Source of the DNA: Nitrosomonadales bacterium
GTDB taxonomy: Bacteria; Pseudomonadota; Gammaproteobacteria; Burkholderiales; Gallionellaceae
NCBI GenBank assembly: GCA_023259055.1
Contig: JAHFQZ010000007.1
Location: 42,397 to 106,396 of the forward strand
DNA length: 64,000 bases
Reading direction: 5' to 3'
A program made the position numbers and the translations under genes. The stretch's first letter is position 1. The number at the start of each line of letters is the position of its first letter. This document shows positions 18,832-31,876 of this stretch, in pieces. Below the pieces are notes generated by a model that saw nothing but the letters and a program-made list of their open reading frames with translations, was not told where the DNA came from and searched no databases.

Positions 18832-20667
18832 ATGGCAAAAATCCTTATTTCCGAACTGGTTCTGCGCGACGGCCATCAATCCGTGATCGCGACGCGCATG
18901 CGCACCGAAGACATGCTGCCTATCTGCCCTAAGCTGGACAGCATCGGCTTCTGGTCGCTGGAAGCCTGGGGTGGCGCGACCTTCGATTCCTGCGTACGCT
19001 TCCTGAAAGAAGACCCGTGGGAGCGCCTGAAAAAATTGCGCAAGGCATTGCCGAACAGCCGTATCCAGATGCTGCTGCGCGGCCAGAACCTGCTCGGCTA
19101 CCGCCACTATTCCGATGACGTGGTGCGCGCATTTGTCGGCAAGTCTGCGGACAACGGCATCGACGTGTTCCGCATCTTCGACGCGATGAACGACCTGCGC
19201 AATTTGCGCGTCTCCGTCGAAGCGGTAAAAAAATCCGGCAAACATGCCGAGGGCTGCATCAGCTATACCACCAGCCCGGTGCATGGCATTCCCCAATTCG
19301 TCGCGCTTGCCCGCGAACTGGAAGCAATGGGTTGCGACACCATCTGCATCAAGGACATGGCCGGCCTGCTTACGCCTTATGCAACCACCGAACTGGTCAA
19401 AGCGATGCGCGCAGCCGTCAGCCTGCCGATCCACCTGCACAGCCATTCCACTTCCGGATTGTCTTCGATGTGTTTCCTCAAGGGAGTGGAAGCGGGCGCC
19501 ACGATGCTGGATACCTGTAACTCCTCTTTCGGCGAAGGCGCCAGCCATTCCTCGACCGAGAGTATCGTTGCCGCACTGCAAGGCACAGAATACGACACCG
19601 GTCTTGACCTTGGCGCGCTACAGGAAATCACCGCCTATTTCATCGAAGTGCGCCAGAAGTACTGGCAGTTCGAGAGCGCCTTCACCGGTGTGGACTCGCG
19701 CGTGCTGGTAAATCATGTGCCGGGCGGCATGATTTCCAACCTGTCCAACCAACTCAAGGAATCGGGCGCGCTTAACCGTATGAACGAAGTACTCGACGAA
19801 ATTCCGCGTGTGCGCGAAGACCTTGGCTACCCGCCCCTGGTTACGCCAACCTCGCAAATCGTCGGCACACAGGCTGTCCTGAACGTGCTGACAGGCACGC
19901 GCTATAAATCGGTCACCAATGAAGTCAAAAATTACCTGCTCGGACACTACGGCAAGGCGCCGGGAAAGGTCAACGAGAAAGTCAAAATCCTTGCGGTCGG
20001 CAATGCGGAAGTCGTGACCTGCCGCCCTGCGGATCTGATCGATGATGAAATGAACAAGCTCAAGATCGAGTGCGAAAATCTGGCCAAGAGCGAGGAAGAT
20101 GTTCTCACCTATGCCATGTTCCCTGAACTGGCAAAAACCTTCCTGCAGGAACGCAATGCCAACACTCTCAAGCCTGAGCCATTACTGACCAAGGAGACCA
20201 CTACTACCTCCTCAGAGCGTTATGCACCCAATGAGTTCAAGGTCACGCTGCATGGTGAAACCTTCCATATCAAACTCACCGGCAGCGGGCATCACGGAGA
20301 AGCAAAACGCCCGTTCTATGTTTCCGTCGATGGCATTTCGGAAGAAGTTATCGTCGAAACACTGAATGAAATCGAGGTTTCAGGCGGAAAGAACAACGGC
20401 AAGAAAAAGCCCGCTGCCCCGGCTTCAGGAGCCGACCGTCCGCGTCCGTCCCATCAAGGCTGCATTGCGACTGCCATGCCCGGCACCATTGTTGATGTCA
20501 AGGTCAAGGTCGGGGATAAAGTCGATGCAGGCGATGGCATACTGGTCATCGAAGCCATGAAAATGGAAAACGAAATCCAATCGCCTCAATGCGGCGTCGT
20601 AATCAGCGTCCATGTCAAAAAGGGCGATAGCGTGGCGCCGGACGAAACCTTGGTCGAAATCCAGTAA
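18832..20667 (+). CDS. pycB: Pyruvate carboxylase subunit B (carboxyltransferase plus biotinyl domain)
   Basis: Protein of 611 aa: carboxyltransferase TIM barrel from residue 1 (LVLRDGHQS, with CIKDMAGLL carrying the active-site lysine and HLHSHSTSG the metal histidines), PYC_OADA middle domain to about 460, an Ala/Pro/Lys linker, and a biotinyl domain with EAMKMEN whose Lys577 is the attachment site. It transfers CO2 from biotin to pyruvate giving oxaloacetate. Oxaloacetate decarboxylase alpha subunit is nearly the same protein, but no membrane beta/gamma subunits are present and a biotin carboxylase is next door, so anaplerotic carboxylation is favoured. Confidence 0.87.
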   Translation: MAKILISELVLRDGHQSVIATRMRTEDMLPICPKLDSIGFWSLEAWGGATFDSCVRFLKEDPWERLKKLRKALPNSRIQMLLRGQNLLGYRHYSDDVVRAFVGKSADNGIDVFRIFDAMNDLRNLRVSVEAVKKSGKHAEGCISYTTSPVHGIPQFVALARELEAMGCDTICIKDMAGLLTPYATTELVKAMRAAVSLPIHLHSHSTSGLSSMCFLKGVEAGATMLDTCNSSFGEGASHSSTESIVAALQGTEYDTGLDLGALQEITAYFIEVRQKYWQFESAFTGVDSRVLVNHVPGGMISNLSNQLKESGALNRMNEVLDEIPRVREDLGYPPLVTPTSQIVGTQAVLNVLTGTRYKSVTNEVKNYLLGHYGKAPGKVNEKVKILAVGNAEVVTCRPADLIDDEMNKLKIECENLAKSEEDVLTYAMFPELAKTFLQERNANTLKPEPLLTKETTTTSSERYAPNEFKVTLHGETFHIKLTGSGHHGEAKRPFYVSVDGISEEVIVETLNEIEVSGGKNNGKKKPAAPASGADRPRPSHQGCIATAMPGTIVDVKVKVGDKVDAGDGILVIEAMKMENEIQSPQCGVVISVHVKKGDSVAPDETLVEIQ

Positions 20668-20734
20668 ACCAGTTTTTGCAGGGTGGCAAACTGTTTCATT
20701 GTTTGCCCACGCGGAAGAACAAGAAAAGCAGTTG

Positions 20735-20844
20735 TCCGCAGATTAACGCAGATGAATCATTTGGTTGGAATGACTGCTTGGCGCACATACATGGCAAGTG
20801 CAAGGAGAATCAATAGCGTTTTTGTAATCTGCGGAATCTGCGGA
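20735..20844. repeat. Dispersed element with CCGCAGATT inverted arms, copy A
   Basis: Left arm TCCGCAGATTAACGCAGAT (20735-20753) and right arm AATCTGCGGAATCTGCGGA (20826-20844) are near-perfect inverted copies enclosing 72 bp without a gene. A second element of like structure lies at 54293-54421. The layout suggests a small non-autonomous repeat. Confidence 0.6.
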
Positions 20845-20863
20845 TGCAATCGCCGTTTCTAGC

Positions 20864-21868
20864 ATGAGAAACCACCTCCATCCATCCGACGTACTCTACA
20901 CAGGCAGCCGGCCATTCCCCCGGCTAGCCGCGTGCGAGCACTTTGCCGGCAGCGAAAAGATGCTGAGAAAGGCGCTCCAGATTCAAGCCGAATTATCAGT
21001 CGATGGGCAGCCAATCTTTGATATCACCGCCGACTGCGAGGACGGCGCCCCAGCGGGAAAGGAACGCGAACATGCAACCATGATCGCCGAGATGATCCTG
21101 TCCGGCGAGAATCGCTTTGCTCGTATCGGAGCACGCATCCATGATGTCAGCCATCCTTTCTGGCGCGACGAACTGGAGATCATCATTAGCCGGGCCGGGC
21201 AGCGCGTGGCTTATATCGTCTTGCCCAAGCCGGAATGTGCCGGTGATGTACTGACACAGATCACCGTGCTGGACGAACTGAGAAACAGCCACAGCATCTC
21301 CCGCGAGATTCCCGTCCATGTGCTGATCGAGACGCCCGGCGCACTTCATGAGGTGTGGGAGATCGCCCGCCTGCCCCATGTCGAGATACTCGACTTCGGC
21401 CTGATGGACTTCGTCTCCGCGCATCACGGCGCAATTCCCGCCACTGCGATGCGCTCGCCCGGGCAGTTCAGCCATGCTCTGGTCGTGCGCGCCAAATGCG
21501 CGATCGCTGCCGCCGCTCTGGGCAACGGCATCGTGCCCAGCCACAACGTCACCACCGAAATACGCGACACCAGCGTGGTGCGGGAAGACGCCCGCCGCGC
21601 CCGGCAGGAGCTTGGCTTCCTGCGCATGTGGAGCATCCATCCGGCACAGATCCAGCCCATCGTCGAAGCGATGCGCCCGGATTTTGCAGAAGTCAATGAG
21701 GCCGCCGCCCTTCTGATAGCAGCCCAAGAAGCGGCTTGGGGGCCTATCCAGCATGAAGGCAAACTGCATGACCGCGCCTCCTACCGCTATTACTGGGAAC
21801 TCCTGCAGCGTGCACAATCGACGGGCATGGCCATCCCGCCCGATGCACGCCAGCGATTCTTTTCCTGA
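20864..21868 (+). CDS. HpcH/HpaI aldolase / citrate lyase beta-like (CoA-ester lyase family)
   Basis: Protein of 334 aa in the CitE-like TIM-barrel superfamily. Key sites: ITADCEDGAP (a metal-binding carboxylate region, about 55-64), AYIVLPKPE (substrate loop) and HVLIETPGALHEV (the conserved glutamate of the family). Members cleave or form beta-hydroxyacyl-CoA thioesters such as malyl- or citramalyl-CoA. No citrate lyase alpha or gamma genes are near, so true citrate lyase is excluded. It lies 196 bp downstream of pycB, near mdh, so a malyl-type substrate is plausible but unproven. Confidence 0.75.
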   Translation: MRNHLHPSDVLYTGSRPFPRLAACEHFAGSEKMLRKALQIQAELSVDGQPIFDITADCEDGAPAGKEREHATMIAEMILSGENRFARIGARIHDVSHPFWRDELEIIISRAGQRVAYIVLPKPECAGDVLTQITVLDELRNSHSISREIPVHVLIETPGALHEVWEIARLPHVEILDFGLMDFVSAHHGAIPATAMRSPGQFSHALVVRAKCAIAAAALGNGIVPSHNVTTEIRDTSVVREDARRARQELGFLRMWSIHPAQIQPIVEAMRPDFAEVNEAAALLIAAQEAAWGPIQHEGKLHDRASYRYYWELLQRAQSTGMAIPPDARQRFFS

Positions 21869-22135
21869 ATCTGCCAGTAAAACAATTCGCTCTGCATATT
21901 GAATTTACCTGCACGTCACCAGGGCTTGCCACCAAGTGACTTGTGTAATTGATTTGAGCGAAGAACCCCACTGTCCGCTTTCGAGATGGCTACTAATATT
22001 GTTCGGCGGGCAGCTTCGTGCCATGACCTGCCGGTCGAGGTGTAGAATATCCCGCAAGAAAGCTGACGGTCTTGACGGGTAACAATCCGCCAATAGGAGA
22101 CCTCCGTCGACGTCTAATAACTGTTAGGAATATAT

Positions 22136-22411
22136 ATGTCAAAGCAGTCTTTCATCGTATCGCTCATTCCTCAAACTCCGATTGAATTTATCGATATATT
22201 TTCTGATTATCTTGGGCCGCGTTGGAGAGGTGTATATCATTTCTATGCTCACTCGATAGAGCATGTTCATCCATTTGTTGAGGTTCTTGCTATTCCATTC
22301 GGGGATTCTGGCTCGCCTCAAAAAATTTATGTTCCATCTAATTACATACTTGCCATCTCAGATATTGGTGAAGGCAAGCCACCTCTCGGGTTTCGGGCGG
22401 ATAAGAGCTAA
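22136..22411 (+). CDS. Hypothetical protein, 91 aa
   Basis: Small protein of 91 aa, not recognised. It is aromatic-rich (FIDIFSDYLGPRWRGVYHFY) with no signal peptide, no cysteine and no clear domain. GTTAGGAAT upstream gives a modest ribosome site. Its A+T content is visibly higher than the central genes to the left and it shares this with the following orphans, so the strip from about 22100 to 25350 may be acquired. It ends at a TAA before a spacer of about 70 bp. Confidence 0.5.
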   Translation: MSKQSFIVSLIPQTPIEFIDIFSDYLGPRWRGVYHFYAHSIEHVHPFVEVLAIPFGDSGSPQKIYVPSNYILAISDIGEGKPPLGFRADKS

Positions 22412-22484
22412 ATGACGGGTATGTAACAACTTATTGCAAAGGGCTGGGCAAAGAATGCCTAACTAACATAAGAAAGGAATGATA

Positions 22485-22613
22485 ATGAATGATCTTCAAT
22501 TGGATGTTATCAGGGCTCACATTTCAACGGTGTGCGACAAACTGGATAGAGTTTCACTTATTTTTACGATTGTTGCTTTGGCTGAAGCCACAAACATTGT
22601 TCATCATTGGTAA
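22485..22613 (+). CDS. Possible small protein or truncated gene start, 42 aa
   Basis: A 42-codon frame with a good ribosome site (AAGGAA 5 nt before ATG) encoding MNDLQLDVIRAHISTVCDKL followed by a short hydrophobic stretch. It stops 49 bp before the next gene's start. It may be a genuine small protein, a leader, or the 5' piece of a longer gene broken by a frameshift, since the downstream frame stays open across this interval in another phase. Confidence 0.35.
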   Translation: MNDLQLDVIRAHISTVCDKLDRVSLIFTIVALAEATNIVHHW

Positions 22614-22662
22614 ATTGAGAACGTCCGATATTAGGAAGTTGTTGCAAACTCATGGAGGTCTT

Positions 22663-22932
22663 ATGGTTGAAAATCCACCAAGTAGTGAAGAAATTCTCAA
22701 AAAATACCGGACCGATCAACAAGCAATGGAACACGCAGAAAAAGCCGCGATGAGCATGGAAGAGAAAATCAGCCTAGTTGAAGAAAACCTGAGCAGCATA
22801 GACTCACGAATTAGATTCCTTGAAGAAATAGCTAGGGACATTAACTTGAACATCGGCAAGGCAACAGAAAAGCTGTATTTCATAATAGGCGGTTTATTTG
22901 GCATAGCTCTAACGCTTTGGTGGAAGAGTTGA
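22663..22932 (+). CDS. Membrane-anchored coiled-coil hypothetical protein, 89 aa
   Basis: From the ATG at 22663, which has an excellent GGAGG 5 nt upstream, the frame encodes 89 aa: a charged, heptad-like helical region (about 10-65, with MEEKISLVEENLSSIDSRIR) and a C-terminal membrane helix (YFIIGGLFGIALTLWW). This tail-anchored coiled-coil layout resembles small phage or accessory membrane proteins, but no family is recognised. The frame is open further upstream to 22489, yet that part has poor composition. It probably shares a transcript with the preceding 42-codon frame. Confidence 0.6.
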   Translation: MVENPPSSEEILKKYRTDQQAMEHAEKAAMSMEEKISLVEENLSSIDSRIRFLEEIARDINLNIGKATEKLYFIIGGLFGIALTLWWKS

Positions 22933-23444
22933 TGCCGCCTTCAAGTTGGCCGTCCGCTTTCGGGAAACTTCTGTGACTGCTTTGGGTTATTTGGAGAAAT
23001 GAGTCACACTGAATTGCTTGTCAGATAGCGGACAGTCACCAAGGGCGGCAGTGTGTCGGGTGCTGCATATCACGAGCGTCCGCTACCAGGTGATCTGAAT
23101 AAATTTGCATGCACGCAAATTTTCAACGACCGCTCATAGGAAGGCAATATGCCTGATTGATGGGCAGGACGGCGCCCAAAACCCCCATTCAGTCGTTCTC
23201 AAAACATCCCTCCCGGTTATTTGATTTGACTCTATACTTTCCTCATTTTGTCAGGCAAACGCTGACAGCGTAATTTCCCTATCCCCTACCAAACAATCAG
23301 ACAAACACCTATACAACTCCCATGTGCAGTAGCGCAATATAAAAACAGGTTTTGTGGTTTTTATAAATTTGCTTATAAAAATTGCACTTCAAAGTTGAAT
23401 ACACCTGAGATTTGTTTCTAAACCACCATATCAAGGATGCTCAA
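22933..23444. other. 512-bp stretch without a supported gene
   Basis: No frame here has both a start signal and protein-like content. It contains GTCCGCTTTCGGGAA (22950-22964), echoed as GTCCGCTTTCGAGAT at 21973-21987, suggesting decayed repeat DNA, and becomes A+T-rich from about 23200 toward the lipoprotein gene, where its promoter probably lies. Confidence 0.4.
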
Positions 23445-23648
23445 ATGAGAATTATTTCTATAGTTGTATTGGCACTTCTTGCAGGATGCGAAGGAGGCGT
23501 TACTGGCGAGGCCGTGGAGCACTCAATTGAGAGTTGCCAAACAAGAGGAGGAATTGAAAAACTTATCAGGGTTAAGCAAGGGAAAGAGATTTCCTATAAG
23601 GTTGTTTGTAAAGACGGCACTGCGATTAATGTCCTCGACCATGATTAA
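23445..23648 (+). CDS. Small putative lipoprotein, 67 aa
   Basis: Lipoprotein of 67 aa: the N-terminus MRIISIVVLALLAGCEGG is a type II signal peptide with lipobox LAGC, so Cys15 should be lipidated. The mature part has two further cysteines (in ESCQTRGG and VVCKDG) that could pair in the periplasm. AAGGATG precedes the start. Not recognised. It converges on the M23 peptidase gene. The short length and orphan status leave function open. Confidence 0.6.
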   Translation: MRIISIVVLALLAGCEGGVTGEAVEHSIESCQTRGGIEKLIRVKQGKEISYKVVCKDGTAINVLDHD

Positions 23649-23727
23649 TGGATTAAAAATATTGCATCAGCGTGTCATCGAAAATGGACTGTGCGGATAA
23701 TAATTTTGGGGTTCCGGCTCGCCCAGC

Positions 23728-24699
23728 CTAGTGGATTTCCAAATGGCGCACCGTCGTGACTACAGGCACACCCTTCCTCTCCAGACGGTATTCTGCGCGA
23801 TAGGCTCCCACCGCCCATCCTCGCGGCGGACGGGGTTTACCAGCATACCCAAGCCAAACTGACTTGTTGCCTGGGATCGTCGTTTCATTTGTCAACAGAC
23901 GCTCGCCCTGCGGGTCGAACATTTCAAATATTTGCCGGTCTCCAGTCTGCACGCCAAACACTTCAACCCAGAACACGAGCGCAGCTGCATTGGTGCCAAG
24001 GGCTGCATATTCGCCTATGCGTGGTTTGTTCCAGTCAGGCGCTTCAGTAGTCCATCCAGACAGCAGGATGCCAGTGGGAATATAGCCCAGTGCGTCCAGC
24101 GCCTTGGGTTTCCATAATGAATCTGCACCGGCTGCACAGGTGCTGTTACCTGAAGGCGCAAATGGATCAACCGATTGGTAGTTGTGTTTGACGGTGAACT
24201 CCAGGTGAGGAAATGCCGTATTGCCGGATAGGCCCACCATCCCCAGTTGATCGCCTGCGCGCACCTGTTGGCCCACGTGGACAACCACCGAACCTTGCAG
24301 CATGTGGCTATACTGGGTTTCCCATCCATCGCCGTGATTGATGCGCACGGCGTTGCCTGCGGCGTGTTTGCTGTAATTCGGCTTACCGGGGCGCAGCATC
24401 ACTGAAACATCCGGCTCGCCGTCACGCAGTCCAACGACCACGCCATTTGCCGCTGCCACCACGGACACCCTCTGGTGCATTGCTTCCATTCCCGACAGCC
24501 GGAAATCGGTTCCGGTATGACCGTCATATGAGAGATGTCCGCATGCGTAATCGACCCATCCGTGACCGGGGTCGTGATCGAAATAATTCTGGATAAAACA
24601 ATCCAGCCCCGGTGTGCAGCGAATGGGTAACTCGAGTGTAGGAGAGGATGCAAAAGCTGGCTGACAACTCAGCAGAGCAATAAGAAAAAGCTGCCGCAA
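23728..24699 (-). CDS. M23-family peptidase-like secreted protein
   Basis: Exported protein of 323 aa from a TTG at 24699, chosen because GGGAGG lies 9 nt upstream; the frame is open to 24762. Signal peptide RQLFLIALLSCQPAFA. The LytM/M23 domain has HTGTDFR (first His and Asp zinc ligands) and GNAVRINHGDGW...YSHM, but the usual HxH motif reads PHLEF, with Glu where the last zinc-binding His belongs. A C-terminal beta-rich domain of about 130 aa follows. Active M23 enzymes cut peptidoglycan cross-bridges; here Glu may serve as ligand or the protein may be a non-enzymatic activator. Confidence 0.75.
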   Translation of the reverse strand: MRQLFLIALLSCQPAFASSPTLELPIRCTPGLDCFIQNYFDHDPGHGWVDYACGHLSYDGHTGTDFRLSGMEAMHQRVSVVAAANGVVVGLRDGEPDVSVMLRPGKPNYSKHAAGNAVRINHGDGWETQYSHMLQGSVVVHVGQQVRAGDQLGMVGLSGNTAFPHLEFTVKHNYQSVDPFAPSGNSTCAAGADSLWKPKALDALGYIPTGILLSGWTTEAPDWNKPRIGEYAALGTNAAALVFWVEVFGVQTGDRQIFEMFDPQGERLLTNETTIPGNKSVWLGYAGKPRPPRGWAVGAYRAEYRLERKGVPVVTTVRHLEIH

Positions 24700-25082
24700 A
24701 ATTTGACACCTCCCTATTTCTTGATGCAGCTGTGGTTCAGTTGTTAAGTGCGTTGGATTCAACTTTGAAGTGCAACCTTTGTAGGCAAATTATATCCACA
24801 GTTTGCAAGTCAGCATAAACACTGTGCGCCACATACGAGCGTCCAGGATTGCCTTACATGCTAAAACCTGACAAGGTTTTGCTTGCTATTTTATCTGTGA
24901 CAGCAAGAGCCTTTTGCTGCTATTCTTTTACTAAATGCGATTTCAGCCGTCGTTGATCTTCTTGCTTAAATCCGCGTTATTATTCAAGGGGGTCAACGAA
25001 ATGAAAACGAAACAAGGAAAACAGCAGCGTTATTGTTTGCGTCAGCTACACTTCCTGCAATTTGACATTAAAGGAGACTCAA
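24700..25082. other. 383-bp spacer between divergent M23 and lipoprotein genes
   Basis: A+T-rich spacer that must contain the promoters of the M23 gene and of the lipoprotein at 25083. A 48-codon frame from the ATG at 25001, preceded by AAGGGGG, overlaps the lipoprotein start and might be a leader, but its composition is not protein-like. Nothing else is supported. Confidence 0.4.
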
Positions 25083-25325
25083 ATGAAATTCAGTTCAAGA
25101 TTGGTTGCCTTAGTGCTGGTTTGCCTTGCATTGGCAGCTTGCAATAAGCCTGTTGAAGAAAAAGCATTGCCAAAAGAAAGTAGCGTTAACGATGCGGAAA
25201 CGACCAATGAACCGCAGAGAAAATTGCCGGAGTGCGCGAAGCGCAACAAGGATGGCACTTACAAGTATGGGCACGCCTGTTCAGCTGATGAGTGGGTCGA
25301 GTGGCAAAAAACCCAAACCCAATAA
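25083..25325 (+). CDS. Small putative lipoprotein, 80 aa
   Basis: Lipoprotein of 80 aa with signal peptide MKFSSRLVALVLVCLALAAC; the lipobox LAAC makes Cys20 the lipidated residue. The mature part is charged and contains two cysteines (ECAKRNKDG and GHACSADEW) near a short motif DGTYKYG. AAAGGAG 7 nt before the ATG is a strong ribosome site. No family recognised. It ends about 150 bp before the convergent recQ stop. Confidence 0.65.
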   Translation: MKFSSRLVALVLVCLALAACNKPVEEKALPKESSVNDAETTNEPQRKLPECAKRNKDGTYKYGHACSADEWVEWQKTQTQ

Positions 25326-25473
25326 TTTATTGGTATATCAAGCCCAGCCGGTACATGTTCCTGGTCGGATTTTGCGGCGGGACGGATGATCTGGTGACAC
25401 TTGAAAGAGGTAGCGCGCAGGCACTTAATGGCCATCCACTGCGGGATGTGGAACGTAATACCCAAACCGCGAT

Positions 25474-27327
25474 TTAATTCCCGACGCCGTCCGCCACAGA
25501 CCCCACCACTTGCAAAAACTCATCCCCATATTTCGCCAATTTAGCCTGCCCCACCCCGCTGATTTTCCCCAACTCAGCCAAGTTTGAGGGACGTCGTTTT
25601 AATATTTCCTGCAGTGTGCTGTCATGGAAAATGACGTAGGGCGGCACGCCTTGTTCACGGGCGAGCTCCGTGCGTTTGGCTTTGAGCGCAAGCCACAAGG
25701 GATCGTCATTCGCACCGACAAAAGGTTCGCGTGCTTTGGCGTTGCGTTCGGCGCGCTGGGCTTTGCGTTTGACGGGGTCGGCATCGCGACGCAGCCAGAC
25801 TTCCTGTTCGCCGCGCAGCACCGGACGCGCTGCATCGGTGAGCTTCAGTCCACCATAAGCTTCCATGTCCACATTGAGCAAACCTGCGGCGGCAAGTTGG
25901 CGATACACGCTGCTCCATTGCGCTTGCGCCAATTCCTTGCCGATGCCGAAGGTACTGAGTTGCCGATGGTTGAATTGTTCGACTTTTGCAGTTTCCTTGC
26001 CGAGCAGCACATCGATCAGGTGAACGACACCGAAGCGTTGACCAGTACGGTACACGCAAGACAGCGCCATCTGCGCGGCTTGAGTCGCATCCCATTTGTC
26101 CATGGGTGAAAGACAGTTGTCGCATTCATTGCAGCAGCCGGGATGATCTTCCCCGAAGTAGCGCAGCAGGGTCTGGTGGCGGCACGCGGTGGATTCGCAG
26201 AAACCGAGCAGCGCGTCGAGCTTTTGCAGCTCCACTCGCTTGCGCTCTTCGGGTGCATCGCCGGACATTAGCATCTGGCGCATCGACACGACATCGCCCA
26301 AGCCATAGGCCATCCACGCATTCGCGGGCAGGCCGTCGCGACCGGCGCGGCCGGTTTCCTGGTAGTAGCCTTCCATGCTTTTGGGCAGGTCGAGATGCGC
26401 GACGAAGCGTACGTTGGGCTTGTCGATACCCATGCCGAACGCGACGGTGGCGACCATGATGACGCCCTCTTCGCGCAGGAACCGCTTCTGGTTCGCGCTA
26501 CGCGTGGCGGCATCGAGACCGGCATGATAGGGCAATGCATCCCAGCCCTGTTCCTTGAGCCACGCGGCGGTCTCCTCAACTTTTTTGCGCGACAGGCAAT
26601 AGACGATACCTGCGTCGTCGGGATGTTCGGTTTCAAGGAAGGCCTGCAATTGTTGTCGCGCATTGTTCTTCTGCGTGATGCGGTAGCGGATGTTGGGGCG
26701 GTCGAAGCTGGAGACGAATTGCTGCGCCTTTTCCAGCGCCAGCCGCTCGACGATCTCGCGCCGCGTCGGCGCATCCGCCGTGGCGGTCAACGCGATGCGC
26801 GGCACGTTGGGGAAGCGTTCGTGCAATACGGTCAGCGCGCGGTATTCGGGGCGGAAGTCGTGCCCCCATTGGGAAACGCAGTGTGCTTCGTCGATAGCGA
26901 AGAGGGCAATGCCATTGTCCTCGTGCAAACGCTCCAGCAAATTAAGGAAGCTATCCGTCATCAGGCGCTCGGGGGCGACATACAGCAGCTTCAGCTCGCC
27001 GCGCTGCAATTGTTTCGACACCTCGCGTGCCGCAGCAGCATCCAGGCTGGAATTGAGAAAGGCGGCTTGCACGCCGAGCTGTTTGAGCGCATCGACTTGA
27101 TCCTGCATCAGTGCAATCAGCGGCGAAACCACGATGCCGACGCCATCGCGCAGCAAAGCGGGAATCTGGTAGCACAGCGATTTGCCGCCGCCCGTCGGCA
27201 TCAGCACCAGCGCATCGCCGCCCGCCATGACATGTTCGACGATAGCCTGCTGCGCACCGCGAAAGTCCGCGTAGCCGAACACGTCGCGAAGGATTTGCTG
27301 GGAAGTGGAATCGGGCATGGATGCCAT
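25474..27327 (-). CDS. recQ: ATP-dependent DNA helicase RecQ
   Basis: 3'-5' DNA helicase of about 617 aa acting in recombination and replication-fork repair. Walker [20 protein letters not shown]-type box [16 protein letters not shown], motif [12 protein letters not shown], a zinc-binding site ([20 protein letters not shown]), the RQC winged helix, and a C-terminal HRDC domain ending [20 protein letters not shown]. Length is normal (about 610). The start could be the ATG at 27327 or at 27318. It follows ftsB on the same strand with a 11-bp gap. Confidence 0.95.
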   Translation of the reverse strand: MASMPDSTSQQILRDVFGYADFRGAQQAIVEHVMAGGDALVLMPTGGGKSLCYQIPALLRDGVGIVVSPLIALMQDQVDALKQLGVQAAFLNSSLDAAAAREVSKQLQRGELKLLYVAPERLMTDSFLNLLERLHEDNGIALFAIDEAHCVSQWGHDFRPEYRALTVLHERFPNVPRIALTATADAPTRREIVERLALEKAQQFVSSFDRPNIRYRITQKNNARQQLQAFLETEHPDDAGIVYCLSRKKVEETAAWLKEQGWDALPYHAGLDAATRSANQKRFLREEGVIMVATVAFGMGIDKPNVRFVAHLDLPKSMEGYYQETGRAGRDGLPANAWMAYGLGDVVSMRQMLMSGDAPEERKRVELQKLDALLGFCESTACRHQTLLRYFGEDHPGCCNECDNCLSPMDKWDATQAAQMALSCVYRTGQRFGVVHLIDVLLGKETAKVEQFNHRQLSTFGIGKELAQAQWSSVYRQLAAAGLLNVDMEAYGGLKLTDAARPVLRGEQEVWLRRDADPVKRKAQRAERNAKAREPFVGANDDPLWLALKAKRTELAREQGVPPYVIFHDSTLQEILKRRPSNLAELGKISGVGQAKLAKYGDEFLQVVGSVADGVGN

Positions 27328-27338
27328 GTTGGCAGGAA

Positions 27339-27671
27339 TCAGCGTTTGCCTGATGTTACAGGTTTGGTTATGGGCACTGCCGAAGCAGCTTCCTTCGGCT
27401 GGTTCTCGATAATCTGGAAGAATATTTCGCCGCGCCTGATCATGCCCAGTTCACTGCGTGCGCGCTCCTCAATGGCGTCCGTGCCCTGCTTGAGATCGCG
27501 TACTTCGGCATCCAGTAACGCATTGCGCGCACGTGTTTGCTGATTGAGTTGCTGTTGCGCTTCGACCTGACGATTCAGATCCCACACTTTCAACCAGCTG
27601 CCCTTGCCCAGCCACAGTGGGTACTGCAACAACAGCAGCAGGGCGATCAGTATCAGTGTGACGACACGCAT
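27339..27671 (-). CDS. ftsB: Cell division protein FtsB
   Basis: Septum protein of 110 aa: a short cytoplasmic start, one membrane helix (residues 4-20, [17 protein letters not shown]), then a periplasmic coiled coil (about 28-75) with the typical ending [17 protein letters not shown]. FtsB works with FtsL and FtsQ to activate septal peptidoglycan synthesis. The eno-ftsB order is standard in beta- and gammaproteobacteria, which strengthens the call. The Lys/Pro-rich tail is slightly longer than usual. Confidence 0.9.
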   Translation of the reverse strand: MRVVTLILIALLLLLQYPLWLGKGSWLKVWDLNRQVEAQQQLNQQTRARNALLDAEVRDLKQGTDAIEERARSELGMIRRGEIFFQIIENQPKEAASAVPITKPVTSGKR

Positions 27672-27815
27672 TACGGGAACCTCTTAAAATCCACATTTCA
27701 TCCCAATTGCAGCGTTGCGGGAAAAATTTCTTGCTTACATATTATTTATATGCGGCGCTGCGAATTTTTTCCCGCGCCTTGCATTTGGGCGAACTCTGAA
27801 TTTTTAGAGGCTCCC

Positions 27816-29132
<1,317 letters not shown>

Positions 29133-29146
29133 TCAAATCAAGTCTT

Positions 29147-29190
29147 GTAGGGTGCGCTTTGCGCACCATGGTGCATGGAATGCACCCTAC
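29147..29190. repeat. Palindromic repeat between kdsA and eno
   Basis: GTAGGGTGCG...TGCACCCTAC forms a long imperfect hairpin with an inner GTGCGC/GCGCAC unit. The GTAGGGTGCGCTTTGCGCACC sort of repeat is dispersed in many betaproteobacteria. It may attenuate transcription between kdsA and eno. Confidence 0.65.
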
Positions 29191-29192
29191 GC

Positions 29193-31747
<2,555 letters not shown>

Positions 31748-31823
31748 TCAGCCTTGATAAATTATCTCGGTACTCGCGCTTTGAGTCGCATCCTTACTGA
31801 GCTTAAACGTTCAATACTTATGC

Positions 31824-31856
31824 AAACAAAAACTCCCGCACCAGCGGGAGTTTAAT
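31824..31856 (-). terminator. Rho-independent terminator of the nuo operon
   Basis: On the minus strand AAACTCCCGC and GCGGGAGTTT form a 10-bp stem around TGGT, followed by TTGTTTG. It sits 20-50 bp past nuoN and before pyrG, closing the long tpiA-to-nuoN transcription unit. Confidence 0.85.
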
Positions 31857-31876
31857 CAAAACTTACAGCAAATGGA

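Noticed and set aside
17387..20667. Sodium-pumping oxaloacetate decarboxylase
   Set aside because: The alpha-like subunit fits, but the membrane beta and gamma subunits are absent and a biotin carboxylase is adjacent, so pyruvate carboxylase is the better reading.
20864..21868. True citrate lyase beta subunit as sign of a reductive TCA cycle
   Set aside because: No citrate lyase alpha, acyl carrier or ligase genes nearby; stand-alone CitE-like proteins usually act on other CoA esters.
24935..25147. Frame overlapping the lipoprotein start
   Set aside because: Most of it is the lipoprotein gene in the wrong phase; the part from 25001 might be a leader but lacks support.
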